A stretch of 36,783 nucleotides of DNA from an uncultured Pelagibacteraceae bacterium (GCA_902574705.1 CACGOM010000012.1:1-36783); one strand, 5' to 3'. Counted from the stretch's first letter, positions 8,165 through 17,983 are shown. Program-made: numbers and translations. The notes: generated from the sequence alone by a model not told the origin.

Positions 8165-9055
8165 CTAAAATTCCCACTCGGAAATTTTACTGTAGAGAAA
8201 GTTTCTAAAGGCTTGAACTCTTGCTACATTTTTTAGGGATTGAGGGTAAACAAAATGAGCCTCTGTTATTGGTCCCTCAACATTTGGTAGTACTTTCACA
8301 ATATTTGGTTGTTTAACAGTTAAATAATCAGGAATAGCAGCTAAGCCTACTCCACTTTGTACTGCTAATAACAAACCATAAACACTATTCACTTTCATTA
8401 CTGGTTTTCTCTTTTTATTATCTTTCATCCCTAGTTTTAACGCCCAATCAGGATCAAAAACAGGTGAAGGAGCACCTCTTCCAAATGAAATAAAGCTATG
8501 TTTATTAAGGTCATTTACAGTTTTGGGATAACCATGTTTTTCTAAATATTTTGGAGATCCATATATATGATAATTAATATCAATAAGTTTTTTTTGAATA
8601 TAGTTTAGTTGTTTCGGTCTTCTCATAAAAATACCAATATCTGCTTGTCTAGTACTCAAATCTAGTTCTTTGTCGTCAAAAATTAGCTCAACTTCAATTT
8701 CTGGGTTTAATTGCATAAATTCTTGAATTCTTGGAGTTAGCCAAGTTGTTCCAAAACTAACTACAGTTGTAACTGTTAATTTGCCTGATGGTTTTGTTTT
8801 TTTATCGCCTAAAGTAGTTTCAACCTCTTTAAGTTTTGAAATAACCTCATGAGCTGTTTTAAATACATATTCTCCATTTTCAGTCAATGTAAGACCTCTT
8901 GCATGTCTTTCAAATAGTTTGACCTTCAAATCATCTTCTAAGGACTGAATTTGCCTACTTATTGCAGATTGACTTAAATTTAAATTTATAGTGGCGCTTG
9001 TAAAACTACCAGCTTCAGCAACTGCATGAAATATTTTGAGTTTGTCCCAATCCAT
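8165..9055 (-). CDS. vtlR: LysR-family regulator of the VtlR/LsrB type
   Basis: A 296-residue LysR transcription factor: N-terminal winged HTH (about residues 1-60, with the QSAISRQIQSLE recognition helix) and a C-terminal effector domain. The opening MDWDKLKIFHAVAEAGSFT and the FERHARGLTLTENGE segment are those of the VtlR/LsrB group conserved across Alphaproteobacteria, which controls small transporter and sRNA targets and redox or envelope genes in Brucella and rhizobia. It starts one base after the acuI stop and is probably cotranscribed with it. It lies beyond the futA promoter and reads in the same direction, so it is not a divergent regulator of iron uptake. Confidence 0.85.
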   Translation of the reverse strand: MDWDKLKIFHAVAEAGSFTSATINLNLSQSAISRQIQSLEDDLKVKLFERHARGLTLTENGEYVFKTAHEVISKLKEVETTLGDKKTKPSGKLTVTTVVSFGTTWLTPRIQEFMQLNPEIEVELIFDDKELDLSTRQADIGIFMRRPKQLNYIQKKLIDINYHIYGSPKYLEKHGYPKTVNDLNKHSFISFGRGAPSPVFDPDWALKLGMKDNKKRKPVMKVNSVYGLLLAVQSGVGLAAIPDYLTVKQPNIVKVLPNVEGPITEAHFVYPQSLKNVARVQAFRNFLYSKISEWEF

Positions 9056-9056
9056 A

Positions 9057-10061
9057 TTATTTATTTACATCAATTATGTATCTACCCGAAGTCTCACCTT
9101 TTAACATTTTTGGGTAAATATCCATAACTTCTTCTAGACTTATTTCTTTTATAGATTTATCTAATATATCAAAATCAATTAATTTTGATGCTTCATTCCA
9201 TAAGAAATTTCTTCTAACTGAAGAAATATTTACTGAATTAATTCCCCAAAGTTTAACACCTCTAATTATAAAAGGCATCACAGTAGTATTCAGTTTGATA
9301 TCAGCGGCATTCCCACAAGAGGCAACAATTCCTGTCTCTTTTGTTTGTGCCAAAACATTTGCTAATACTTGTCCGCCAACAGTATCAACTGCTCCATCCC
9401 ACAAACCTTTATCAAGTGGTCTTGGATCTTTAGTCAATTCACTAGTATTTATAAAGTTTTTAGCGCCTATTGATCTTAGATAATCGTGGTTAGAATCTTT
9501 GCTAGTTACCGCCGTAACATTGCATCCCAGTTTATTTAAAATCATTACTGCGATGCTCCCTACTCCACCTGAGGCACCAGTAACAATTACATCTTGGACT
9601 TTTTCTCCTAATAAAAGTTCTTCTCTAGTTAATTTTGCTACAAATGCACATTGTAAAGCAGTAAGTCCTGCTGTTCCTAATATCATAGACTGACGTGTTG
9701 TAATTTCTTTTGGTTTTTTAACTAAAAAATCTGAATTTACTTTAGCGTACTGTGAGTAACCTCCATAAAAAATTTCTCCAACTCTCCATCCTGTTAAAAT
9801 TACTTCATCCCCAGATTTAAATTTTTCGTTATTGCTTTCCTCAACTTTTCCTGAAAAGTCTATTCCTGGAATGTGGGGAAATTCTTTAACCAATCTTGCG
9901 CCATTTTTTAGAATTAGAGCATCCTTAAAATTTATTCCTGAATAATCAACTTTTACCAAAACATCACCATGTTTTAAAAAACTGTGTTCAATAGATTTTA
10001 CTTCTCTAGTAAAGTTTTCCGACTCTTGATTAACTATTAGAGCTTTAAATTTATCAGACAT
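9057..10061 (-). CDS. acuI: Acryloyl-CoA reductase family oxidoreductase (AcuI/YhdH, MDR)
   Basis: A 334-residue zinc-independent medium-chain dehydrogenase of the YhdH/AcuI family. It has an N-terminal GroES-like domain (GINFKDALI, GIDFSGKV) and a Rossmann domain with GASGGVGSIAV near residue 160. AcuI reduces acryloyl-CoA to propionyl-CoA with NADPH, the detoxifying step in DMSP cleavage and 3-hydroxypropionate use. Length and the family's DGAVDTVGG and CGNAAD blocks agree. The gene lies 21 bp after folE and abuts vtlR. AcuI and general YhdH quinone-like reductases cannot be separated by eye; the marine context, and a DmdA-like gene 23 kb away, make acryloyl-CoA reduction plausible. Confidence 0.8.
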   Translation of the reverse strand: MSDKFKALIVNQESENFTREVKSIEHSFLKHGDVLVKVDYSGINFKDALILKNGARLVKEFPHIPGIDFSGKVEESNNEKFKSGDEVILTGWRVGEIFYGGYSQYAKVNSDFLVKKPKEITTRQSMILGTAGLTALQCAFVAKLTREELLLGEKVQDVIVTGASGGVGSIAVMILNKLGCNVTAVTSKDSNHDYLRSIGAKNFINTSELTKDPRPLDKGLWDGAVDTVGGQVLANVLAQTKETGIVASCGNAADIKLNTTVMPFIIRGVKLWGINSVNISSVRRNFLWNEASKLIDFDILDKSIKEISLEEVMDIYPKMLKGETSGRYIIDVNK

Positions 10062-10082
10062 AACTGAATTTATAACGAAGAT

Positions 10083-10685
10083 TTACTTACTAATAAATCT
10101 TAAATATCTATTTTGAAAACTTAAATCTTCTTTAAATTGACCTAAATAATAATTAGTAACTGTTGTTGCATGTTCTTTTTTTATACCTCTCATAGTCATA
10201 CACTGATGAGTTGAATCAATTGAAACAGCAACCCCTTTTGCATCGAGTGCTTCCATTAATGTTGTTGCAATTTGCATTGTAAGTCTTTCTTGCGTTTGAA
10301 GTCGTTTTGAAAAAATTTCAACTACTCTAGCAAGTTTACTTAGTCCTACAACTCTATCTTTAGGTATGTAGGCAACATGAGCTACTCCAATAATTGGTGC
10401 CATGTGGTGTTCACAATGACTGAATACAGAAATATTTTTTTGGATGACCATATCGTCGTATCCTTCAACATCACCAAAAGTTTTTTCTAATACTTTTTTT
10501 GGATCCTCGCTGTATCCTTTAAAATATTCTTTAAATGCTTTAATTACTCTTTTTGGTGTTTCTATAAGGCCTTCTCTACTAGGATCTTCACCAAGCCAAC
10601 TCAAGATTTTTACAAAAGCTTCTTGAGCCTCTTCGTCAGTAATTTTTTGATTTACTTCTTTGGCTGTTTCTTTAACTAATTTCAT
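10083..10685 (-). CDS. folE: GTP cyclohydrolase I (FolE)
   Basis: A 200-residue GTP cyclohydrolase I, converting GTP to 7,8-dihydroneopterin triphosphate for tetrahydrofolate. The zinc ligands C91, H94 (SHCEHH) and C162 (STHQCM) keep the spacing of the E. coli enzyme, and GLSKLARVVEIF plus RLTMQIA complete the signature. Folate supply suits this neighbourhood, which has THF-linked enzymes: the GcvT half of dimethylglycine dehydrogenase and a DmdA-like protein. The gene is divergent from hisI across a 75-bp AT-rich promoter gap. Confidence 0.97.
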   Translation of the reverse strand: MKLVKETAKEVNQKITDEEAQEAFVKILSWLGEDPSREGLIETPKRVIKAFKEYFKGYSEDPKKVLEKTFGDVEGYDDMVIQKNISVFSHCEHHMAPIIGVAHVAYIPKDRVVGLSKLARVVEIFSKRLQTQERLTMQIATTLMEALDAKGVAVSIDSTHQCMTMRGIKKEHATTVTNYYLGQFKEDLSFQNRYLRFISK

Positions 10686-10760
10686 AAAAAGCTTTATATA
10701 TAATTATAAATTTTTTTTAAATATTTAATATAACTATAAATATGCTACATAACAGCCAAC
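10686..10760 (+). promoter_or_regulatory. Divergent promoter region between folE and hisI
   Basis: This 75-bp gap separates two start codons facing outward and is almost wholly A/T. Several TATAAT-like hexamers occur on both strands (for example TATAACTATAAAT near 10730-10742 on the plus strand). No clear -35 box, riboswitch or operator could be assigned, so only the region and not exact promoters is called. Confidence 0.45.
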
Positions 10761-11228
10761 ATGTTTAAAAAAAGAGAAAACGTACACGAAATAGAAGAGG
10801 GAGACTTATTGTCGCCCAAATTTGATAATGACGGTCTAATCCCGGTAATTACAACCTGCTTCAAGACAAAAGAAATACTTATGCACGGATACATGAATGT
10901 TGAGGCCCTAAAATTAACAATTGAGACAAAGGAAGCTCATTATTGGAGTAGATCAAGAAAATCTATTTGGCATAAAGGAAAGACAAGTGGTTTTGTTCAA
11001 AAAATTATAGAAATAAGAATTGATGATGATCAGGATGCTGTATGGCTTACAGTTGATATAGGCGAAGGGTCAAGTTGTCATGTTGGATATAGATCTTGTT
11101 TCTATAGATCTGTACCATTAGGAAAAATTGATAACGCAAGACAAATTAAAATGAATTTTAAAGAAAATGAAAAAAAATTTGACCCAGAAAAAGTTTACAA
11201 GGGTCAGCCAAATCCAACTAAAGTTTAA
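10761..11228 (+). CDS. hisI: Phosphoribosyl-AMP cyclohydrolase (HisI)
   Basis: A 155-residue monofunctional PRA-CH enzyme of histidine biosynthesis, opening the adenine ring of phosphoribosyl-AMP. The core HGYMNVEAL (42-50), HYWSRSRKSIWHKG (60-73) and SSCHVGYRSCFYR with C106 and C113 are diagnostic. The metal-binding segment reads D88-D-D-x-D92, where many enzymes have DCDxD; the first zinc-ligand cysteine is replaced by D89, a variant I believe is common in Alphaproteobacteria. There is no fused HisE domain. The stop TAA is followed at once by the ATG of the next gene, so the 2OG oxygenase is coupled to it. Confidence 0.96.
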   Translation: MFKKRENVHEIEEGDLLSPKFDNDGLIPVITTCFKTKEILMHGYMNVEALKLTIETKEAHYWSRSRKSIWHKGKTSGFVQKIIEIRIDDDQDAVWLTVDIGEGSSCHVGYRSCFYRSVPLGKIDNARQIKMNFKENEKKFDPEKVYKGQPNPTKV

Positions 11229-11837
11229 ATGAAAATATTAAGTCCTTTTGGTCCCAAACTGGGAAAGATAAAAATTCCATCTAATATTGTATCTTTGTTA
11301 AATAGAGAAGTTGACAAAATAATTGAAAGTAAATCTAAAATGAAAAAAAGTGATTATTCAAAAAAAGTTGTGGGACAAGTTTATCAAGAAATTCAAATTT
11401 CAAAAAAATTCATTGATAAATATTTAAAAAAATTTATTAAAAAACAAGTTTCAACTTACTTAAAAAAATCAATCAATATAATTCCTAAAAAATTTTCTAT
11501 TAAGAATCTTTGGGTAGTAAGACAGTTTAAAAACGAGTACAACCCAGTACATTTCCACGATGGCTATGTTTCGGCTGTGGGATATCTAATGGTTCCAAAA
11601 AATTTAACAAAATCCAAAAAAAAAATTAAAACAAATGGAACAATTGATTTTATAAATGGTACAAAAACGTATTTAAGTAATAGTATTCATAATCATAAAC
11701 CAAAAATTGGAGATATGATCATTTTTCCAAATAACCTAATGCATACTGCTTATCCATTTAATGTAGAGGGTGAAAGAAGATCTTTTTCATTTAATCTAGA
11801 TTTAGATGTTAAAACAAAAAAACTTTTAAATGGCTGA
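11229..11837 (+). CDS. Putative 2OG-Fe(II) oxygenase (TIGR02466/PF13759-like)
   Basis: A 202-residue Lys-rich protein with the C-terminal double-stranded beta-helix pattern of small 2-oxoglutarate/Fe(II) oxygenases found in marine bacteria and their phages. The NPVHFHDGYVSAVGYL segment (106-120) supplies candidate iron ligands H108 or H110, the distal His is H172 in MHTAYPF, and R183/R184 before SFSFNLD would hold 2-oxoglutarate. About 85 N-terminal residues are basic and helical. The start follows the hisI stop with no gap, and the DUF2237 gene overlaps its end by 8 bases. Substrate is unknown; neither neighbour suggests one. Confidence 0.75.
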   Translation: MKILSPFGPKLGKIKIPSNIVSLLNREVDKIIESKSKMKKSDYSKKVVGQVYQEIQISKKFIDKYLKKFIKKQVSTYLKKSINIIPKKFSIKNLWVVRQFKNEYNPVHFHDGYVSAVGYLMVPKNLTKSKKKIKTNGTIDFINGTKTYLSNSIHNHKPKIGDMIIFPNNLMHTAYPFNVEGERRSFSFNLDLDVKTKKLLNG

Positions 11838-12204
11838 AAAACAAAAAAATGTACTAGGTGAAGATCTTGAGGAATGTTCTATGGATCCTCTTACAGGCTG
11901 GTATAGGGATGGATGTTGTAATACAGACAATAATGATAATGGTGTTCATACCGTATGTGCAAAAGTTAATACTGAATTTTTAGAATGGCTAAAAGAAGCC
12001 GGTAATGATTTAATTACACCTCATCCGAACTTTGGTTTTCCAGGATTAAAAGATGGTGATAATTGGTGTGTATGCGCTGGGTGGTATGCTAGAGCAATAG
12101 AGGCTGGTAAAGGATGTCCAATATATTTAAAAAAAACACACGAAAAAACTTTGAAGTTAATTCCAATAGATATTTTAAAAAAGCACGCGATAGATTTATC
12201 TTAA
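11830..12204 (+). CDS. DUF2237 family protein
   Basis: A 124-residue soluble protein of the DUF2237 family (PF09996), recognisable from NVLGEDLEECSMDPLTGWYRDGCC at the N-terminus and DNWCVCAGWYARA near residues 75-87. It is rich in conserved cysteines (C17, the CC pair near 29, and CVC near 79), which suggests metal or disulfide chemistry, but no function is established for the family to my knowledge. It overlaps the oxygenase by 8 bases and ends 1 bp from the convergent ETF-QO stop. Confidence 0.85.
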   Translation: MAEKQKNVLGEDLEECSMDPLTGWYRDGCCNTDNNDNGVHTVCAKVNTEFLEWLKEAGNDLITPHPNFGFPGLKDGDNWCVCAGWYARAIEAGKGCPIYLKKTHEKTLKLIPIDILKKHAIDLS

Positions 12205-12205
12205 T

Positions 12206-13825
12206 CTACATATTTCCATATTTAGGTCCACCACCACCTTCTGGAGTGACCCAATTAATATTTTGAGAAGGTTCTTTGATATCACATGTTTTACAATGAA
12301 TACAATTTTGAGAATTTATTACAAATTTTGGTAAATCATTTTCATACTGGACTTCATAAACTCCTGCTGGACAATACCTTTGAGCAGGTTCATCATACTT
12401 TGATAAAGTATATTTAATAGGTAATTCAGGATCTTTTAATTTTAGGTGCACTGGTTGATTATCAGTGTGATTAGTACCTGTTAAATAAACTGAACTTGTT
12501 TTATCGAAAGTAATTATGTTATCAGGTTTTGGATATTCAATTTTCGGCATTTTATCTGCTATTTTTAAAGTTTCATGATCAGCGTGTTTATGTCTTAAAG
12601 TAAATGGAAGTTTTCCTCTAAATAAAATTTGGTCAATACCAGTAAATATAATACCAAGTATTAAGCCCCAGCTAAAACTTGGCTTCACATTTCTAGCTTC
12701 ATGAAGCTCTTTATAAACCCATGATTTATTAAATTTTTCTTCATAAACAGATAAGTTTTTGCTGTCTTTAATATGATCAACAATGGTTTCAGCTGCAATC
12801 ATTCCACTTTTCATTGCTGTGTGAGATCCTTTTATCTTTGGCATGTTTAAAGTTCCTGCATCACAACCAACTAACAATGCGCCAGGCATATACATTTTTG
12901 GCAAACTTTGAATGCCACCCTCAATTAAGGCTCTCGCACCATAAGATATTCTTTTTCCACCTTCCAAAGATTTTTTAATTGCTGGATGTGTTTTAAATCT
13001 TTGGAATTCATCAAAAGGTGAAAGATGAGGATTTTGATAATCTAAGCCAATTACGTAACCAAGATAAACCTGTTTATTTTGAGCATGATAAACGAAACTT
13101 CCACCATATGTATTTTTATCTAAAGGCCATCCTGCGGTATGCATTACCAACCCTTCTTCGTGATTGTTTTCACTAACTTCCCAAATTTCTTTGAAACCAA
13201 TCCCGTATTGCTGCGGATCTTTTCCTTTACTTAGTTCAAATTTATTTATTAGTTCTTTTCCTAAATGACCTCTGCACCCTTCGGCAAAAACTGTAACTTT
13301 TGCATGAAGTTCAATCCCAGGTTCAAAGCTGTCCTTTTTATTTCCATCTTTGTCAATACCCATATCTTGAGTCGCCACACCTTTTACAGATCCATCTTCG
13401 TTATATAAAATTTCACTAGCGGGAAAACCTGGAAAAATTTCTACTCCTAAATTTTCAGCTTGTTCACCTAACCATCTACATAAATTTGCTAAGCTAATAA
13501 TATAGTTTTTATGATTTTGTTGAACTTTGGGTAATAACCATGTTGGCCAGCTAATTGATTTCTCTTTTCCCAAAAAAAGAAATTTTTCTTTACTTACTTT
13601 TGTTTCGATTGGTGCTTTTAATTCTTTCCAATTTGGAAATAGCTCATCTAAGGCTCTAGTTTCAAAAACATTACCCGATAAAATATGAGCACCTATTTCA
13701 GATGCTTTTTCTAATAAGCAGACATTTATATCTGGATTTAACTGCTTTAATTTTATAGCAGTTGAAAGTCCGGACGGTCCGCCACCTACGATTACAACAT
13801 CGTATTCCATCACTTCTCTGGACAT
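12206..13825 (-). CDS. etfD: Electron transfer flavoprotein-ubiquinone oxidoreductase
   Basis: A 539-residue membrane-associated flavo-iron-sulfur protein that passes electrons from reduced ETF to ubiquinone. The FAD-binding GGGPSGLSTA lies near residues 14-23. The single [4Fe-4S] cluster ligands are C485 in RYCPAGVYE and C508, C511, C514 in NCIHCKTCDIK. The ubiquinone-binding region near SHTAMKSGM is present. It is the last gene of the DMG dehydrogenase-etfB-etfA run, 23 bp after etfA, completing a dedicated path from dimethylglycine to the respiratory chain. Confidence 0.96.
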   Translation of the reverse strand: MSREVMEYDVVIVGGGPSGLSTAIKLKQLNPDINVCLLEKASEIGAHILSGNVFETRALDELFPNWKELKAPIETKVSKEKFLFLGKEKSISWPTWLLPKVQQNHKNYIISLANLCRWLGEQAENLGVEIFPGFPASEILYNEDGSVKGVATQDMGIDKDGNKKDSFEPGIELHAKVTVFAEGCRGHLGKELINKFELSKGKDPQQYGIGFKEIWEVSENNHEEGLVMHTAGWPLDKNTYGGSFVYHAQNKQVYLGYVIGLDYQNPHLSPFDEFQRFKTHPAIKKSLEGGKRISYGARALIEGGIQSLPKMYMPGALLVGCDAGTLNMPKIKGSHTAMKSGMIAAETIVDHIKDSKNLSVYEEKFNKSWVYKELHEARNVKPSFSWGLILGIIFTGIDQILFRGKLPFTLRHKHADHETLKIADKMPKIEYPKPDNIITFDKTSSVYLTGTNHTDNQPVHLKLKDPELPIKYTLSKYDEPAQRYCPAGVYEVQYENDLPKFVINSQNCIHCKTCDIKEPSQNINWVTPEGGGGPKYGNM

Positions 13826-13848
13826 ATTGTTATTTTTTATAGTATTTG

Positions 13849-14802
13849 TTATTTTTGTATAGTGTTTAATTTGTTCAACTCTGCTAGGAATTTTGGCAGT
13901 GCATCAAACAAATCAGCTTCTAAGCCGTAATCCGCAACACTAAAAATTGGAGCCTCGCCATCCTTATTTATTGCGACAATTATCTTGCTCTCTTTCATTC
14001 CCGCTAAGTGCTGAATTGCACCAGATATTCCAACTGCAATATATAAATCTGGCACCACTACTTTACCCGTTTGACCAACTTGATGATCATTAGTTATATA
14101 TCCTGCATCCACCGCAGCTCTTGAGGCACCTATTGCTGCGTTTAATTTATCAGCAACATCTTGTATTAATTTAAAATTTTCTCCACTTTGCATTCCTCTA
14201 CCGCCAGAAATAACTATTCGTGCAGTACCTAACTCTGGTCTATCAGATTTAATTTCTTCCTTTTTAATGAATTTTGTATGATTTGATGGTTCTCCTGGAT
14301 CTCCTTTAACTATTTCGGCAGAACCGCCTGATGTTTCTGCAGGTTCAAATGATGTTGGTCGTATTGTAATACACTTTTTTGCGTCATTACTTTTGACTGT
14401 TGCAAATGCATTTCCAGCGTAAATAGGTCTTAAAAATGTGTCAGCAGATATAACTTTGACAATGTCGCTAACTTGAGAAATATCCAATAAAGCTGCTATT
14501 CTTGGCATTAAGTTTTTACCAAATGTATTAGCTGAGCAAATTATATGTGAATAATTTTCAGCATGTTTAACTACAGCAGACGTAAAATTTTCAGCAATAT
14601 AATTATTATAAATTTCATTATCTACGTGAATTACTTTTTTAACATTAGGAATTTCAGAAATTGATTTTGCGACAGTCTCGGAGTTATGACCTAAAACTAA
14701 GACATGTAAATCTGGGTCTATTTGAGATGCTGCTGTGATTGCATTTAAAGTAAATGGTTTTACTTCATTATTATTATGTTCTGCTATTAAAAGTGATGAC
14801 AT
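13849..14802 (-). CDS. etfA: Electron transfer flavoprotein alpha subunit
   Basis: A 317-residue ETF alpha subunit, binding FAD at the interface with EtfB. The C-terminal FAD domain signature VGQTGKVVVPDLYIAVGISGA (near residues 243-262) and GGRGM near 205 are diagnostic. Its ATG overlaps the etfB stop by one base (TAATG arrangement), the usual sign of coupled translation. The partner dehydrogenase and quinone reductase are encoded on either side of the etf pair in the same operon. Confidence 0.96.
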   Translation of the reverse strand: MSSLLIAEHNNNEVKPFTLNAITAASQIDPDLHVLVLGHNSETVAKSISEIPNVKKVIHVDNEIYNNYIAENFTSAVVKHAENYSHIICSANTFGKNLMPRIAALLDISQVSDIVKVISADTFLRPIYAGNAFATVKSNDAKKCITIRPTSFEPAETSGGSAEIVKGDPGEPSNHTKFIKKEEIKSDRPELGTARIVISGGRGMQSGENFKLIQDVADKLNAAIGASRAAVDAGYITNDHQVGQTGKVVVPDLYIAVGISGAIQHLAGMKESKIIVAINKDGEAPIFSVADYGLEADLFDALPKFLAELNKLNTIQK

Positions 14803-15551
14803 TAGATTACTTTAGCCTCATTTTTTAATTTTTGAACTAATTCTTCAACATTTGCGACTTTTATTCCCGCTTTTCTTTTTGGTGGCTCTTCAACTTTAAT
14901 TTGTTCTATTCTAGGTTTTGTATCAACACCTAAATCTGAAGCATTTATTTGTTCAATTGGTTTCTTTTTTGCTTTCATAATATTCGGTAGAGATGCATAT
15001 CTAGGTTCATTTAATCTAAGATCGCATGTAATAATTGCTGGAACATTAACCTCTATAGTTTCTAATCCTTCATCTACTTCTCTTGTAACTTCTAGAGTTT
15101 TATCTTTAACATCTATTTTTGATGCAAAAGTTGCTTGGGGCCAATTGAGTAAAGCCGCCAGCATTTGACCAGTTTGATTGCAATCATCGTCAATTGCTTG
15201 TTTTCCCATGAAAACTAGATCTGGTTTTTCTTTATCTACTATCTTTTGTAAAATTTTTGAAACAGCTAATGGTTCTATTAATCCATCAACCTTTACATGT
15301 ATTCCTCTATCAGCTCCTACGGCTAATGCTTTTCTAACAGTCTCTTGAGCTTTTTCTTCTCCAACAGTTATCGCAACAATCTCTTTTGCTTTTCCTGACT
15401 CTTTAATTTTTACAGCCTCTTCAACAGCATTATCATCTGGTGGATTTGTAGACATTTTAACATTATCAGTTACAACGCCAGTATTATCTTCTTTTACTCT
15501 TACTTGAACATTGTAATCAATTACTCTTTTTACTGCGACTAATATTTTCAT
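14802..15551 (-). CDS. etfB: Electron transfer flavoprotein beta subunit
   Basis: A 249-residue EtfB, the AMP-binding subunit of the heterodimer. The start [19 protein letters not shown], the [17 protein letters not shown] block (about 125-141) and the [11 protein letters not shown] recognition-loop segment (about 197-207) are characteristic. It begins on the last base of the dimethylglycine dehydrogenase stop and overlaps etfA by one base, so three proteins of one electron path are made from coupled frames. Confidence 0.96.
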   Translation of the reverse strand: MKILVAVKRVIDYNVQVRVKEDNTGVVTDNVKMSTNPPDDNAVEEAVKIKESGKAKEIVAITVGEEKAQETVRKALAVGADRGIHVKVDGLIEPLAVSKILQKIVDKEKPDLVFMGKQAIDDDCNQTGQMLAALLNWPQATFASKIDVKDKTLEVTREVDEGLETIEVNVPAIITCDLRLNEPRYASLPNIMKAKKKPIEQINASDLGVDTKPRIEQIKVEEPPKRKAGIKVANVEELVQKLKNEAKVI

Positions 15552-17983
15552 TATGCTCTCAATAATTTATTTTCAGGATCGTATGGACTTTCATCTAAAA
15601 TTGTTGCATCGTGCATTTTCCCTAAAATGTCAATCTTCAATTTTTGCCCAGGATTTCCTAGTTCTGGTTTTACCATTCCTAAGGCAATAGATTTATTTAA
15701 TCTAAATCCAAAATCTCCTCCTGTTGCCCTACCAATGACTGATCCATTTTCATAAATTGGATTATTACCCAATACATCAGCATCTGTAGTATTATGAATT
15801 TCTAGTGTTACTAACTTGTTAGCAAATCCTTTTTCTCTCCATTTATTAAGTGCATCTAATCCAATGAAGCTTCCTTTATTTGGATGAATAAACCTATCAA
15901 GGCCACTTTCATAAGGTGAATATTCAATTGATAATTCTGTACCAACTAATTTGTAGGACTTTTCAACTCGTAAACTATTCATCGCTCTAATTCCATAGGG
16001 TTTTAAAGCTAAATCAGTACCTGCATCCATCAATTTATCAAAAATATGATTTTGATATTCAATTGGATGATGCAATTCCCATCCTAACTCTCCAACAAAG
16101 TTAACTCTCATAGCGTTTACTGGAGCTTGTCCAACATCTACCATTTTTGAACTTAACCATTTAAAATTTTCGTTAGAAAAATCATCTCTTGATACTCTTT
16201 GCATCAATTCTCTGGCTTTAGGACCTGAAACAACCAGAACTCCCATGCTATTTGTTAAATTTTCAAATATTACAGATCCATCTTTTGGCATCCATTTGTG
16301 TATCCAGTCATGATCTAATCTTTGAAAAGCACCAGCTGAAACTAAATAAAAGCTACTTTCAGACTCCCTCATAATTGTAAATTCTGAGTGAACTCCTCCT
16401 TTTGAATTCAAAGCATGACATAGGTTAATTCTTCCGTTATTTTTTGGCAATTTGTTTGCAACAAGTTTATCTAAAAATTCCTCTGCACCTGGGCCTTTAA
16501 TTCTACATTTTGCGAACGCAGACATGTCCAACAGACCAACATTTTCTTTTACATTTTTGCACTCTTTCTCTATTGCTTTAAACCAATTAGATCTTCTAAA
16601 AGACCAATCGTCTTCCTGCTTCATTCCATCTGTCGCAAAAAAATTTGGTCTCTCCCAACCAAATTTTTGACCAAATACTGCTCCAAGATTTTTCATTCTA
16701 TCGTAACAAGGTGCGGTTCTTAAAGGTCTTGCTGCTCCCCTTTCTTCATCAGGATAGTGAATTATAAATACATTTCTGTAAGCCTCTTCATTTTTTTCTT
16801 TTAAATATGATTTAGAACAATAATCACCGTATCTTCTTGGCTCAACACCAAGCATATCAATTGTTGGCTCTCCATCAACAATCCATTCGGCTAGCTGCCA
16901 ACCTGCACCACCTGCTGCTGTAATTCCAAAACTATGCCCTTCATTGATCCAGAAATTTTTTAATCCCCATGCAGGACCAACTATAGGATTTCCATCAGGA
17001 GTATAACATATCGCTCCATTATAAACTTTCTTAACTCCAACCTCTCCAAATGCTGGAACTCTGTGTATAGCCCCTTCTATATGTGGAGCAAGTCTATCTA
17101 AATCTTCTTGAAATAATTCATATTCAGAGTCTTTTGTAGGTCCATCAAGATAACAACAAGGCGCACCATCTTCATATGGTCCTAAAATTAATCCACCCGC
17201 TTCTTCTCTCATATACCATCTGCTATCACTATCTCTTAAAACTCCCATTTCAGGTAAACCGTCTTTTTTTCTTTTTTGAATTTCTGGATGTGGTTCTGTT
17301 ACAATATATTGGTGCTCAACTGGGATAACCGGAATATCAAGTCCAACCATTTTTCCTGTTTGTCTAGCAAAATTACCTGAGCAAGAAATTATATGTTCAC
17401 ACTCAATTGATCCCTTGTCTGTTTCAACAACCCAGCCATCTTTTGTTTGTTTCATACTAACAACTGTTGTGTTTCTGTAAATTTCTGCCCCTCTATTTCT
17501 TGCGCCTGTTGCTAAAGCTTGTGTTAAATCTGCGGGTTGAATATATCCGTCTTCTGGATGTTGAATTGCTCCAAGTAAGTCTGAAGTGTTACATAGAGGC
17601 CAAATCTCTTTTACTTGATCAGGAGTTAAAAATTTAACATCAACACCAATTGTTTGCGCAACACCCGCGTATTGATGATACTCATCCATTCTATCTTTTG
17701 TGCTTGCTAATCTAATATTTGAAACAACGCTAAAGCCAACATTTTTTCCAGTTTCTTCCTCTAAAGTCTTATATAAATTAACTGCGTATTTATGTAATTG
17801 TCCTACTGAATAGCTCATATTAAATAAAGGCAGTAATCCTGCAGCATGCCATGTTGAACCTGAAGTTAGTTCTTTTCTTTCAATAAGAACTACATCAGAC
17901 CAACCTTTCTTTGCTAAATGATAAAGTGCACTTACTCCAACTACTCCACCACCTACGACAACAACTTTTGCTTTTGATTTCAT
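15551..17983 (-). CDS. Dimethylglycine dehydrogenase-like flavoprotein with GcvT domain
   Basis: An 810-residue fusion of a DAO-type FAD oxidoreductase (about 1-370), an FAO_M linker (about 370-425) and a GcvT aminomethyltransferase half (about 430-805). The dinucleotide motif GGGVVG is at 11-16. H46 in STWHAAGL matches the histidine that carries covalent FAD in mammalian DMGDH. Enzymes of this build oxidise N,N-dimethylglycine (or sarcosine) and pass the methylene group to tetrahydrofolate, giving 5,10-methylene-THF. The gene leads an operon with etfB, etfA and ETF-QO, exactly the electron route known for DMGDH. Dimethylglycine would come from glycine betaine, the expected end product of the 22-32 kb region. 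Sarcosine dehydrogenase is the main alternative. Confidence 0.9.
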   Translation of the reverse strand: MKSKAKVVVVGGGVVGVSALYHLAKKGWSDVVLIERKELTSGSTWHAAGLLPLFNMSYSVGQLHKYAVNLYKTLEEETGKNVGFSVVSNIRLASTKDRMDEYHQYAGVAQTIGVDVKFLTPDQVKEIWPLCNTSDLLGAIQHPEDGYIQPADLTQALATGARNRGAEIYRNTTVVSMKQTKDGWVVETDKGSIECEHIISCSGNFARQTGKMVGLDIPVIPVEHQYIVTEPHPEIQKRKKDGLPEMGVLRDSDSRWYMREEAGGLILGPYEDGAPCCYLDGPTKDSEYELFQEDLDRLAPHIEGAIHRVPAFGEVGVKKVYNGAICYTPDGNPIVGPAWGLKNFWINEGHSFGITAAGGAGWQLAEWIVDGEPTIDMLGVEPRRYGDYCSKSYLKEKNEEAYRNVFIIHYPDEERGAARPLRTAPCYDRMKNLGAVFGQKFGWERPNFFATDGMKQEDDWSFRRSNWFKAIEKECKNVKENVGLLDMSAFAKCRIKGPGAEEFLDKLVANKLPKNNGRINLCHALNSKGGVHSEFTIMRESESSFYLVSAGAFQRLDHDWIHKWMPKDGSVIFENLTNSMGVLVVSGPKARELMQRVSRDDFSNENFKWLSSKMVDVGQAPVNAMRVNFVGELGWELHHPIEYQNHIFDKLMDAGTDLALKPYGIRAMNSLRVEKSYKLVGTELSIEYSPYESGLDRFIHPNKGSFIGLDALNKWREKGFANKLVTLEIHNTTDADVLGNNPIYENGSVIGRATGGDFGFRLNKSIALGMVKPELGNPGQKLKIDILGKMHDATILDESPYDPENKLLRA

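Noticed and set aside
12202-12208. Terminator between the convergent DUF2237 and ETF-QO genes
   Set aside because: The stops are one base apart and no hairpin with a T tract is present in either direction.
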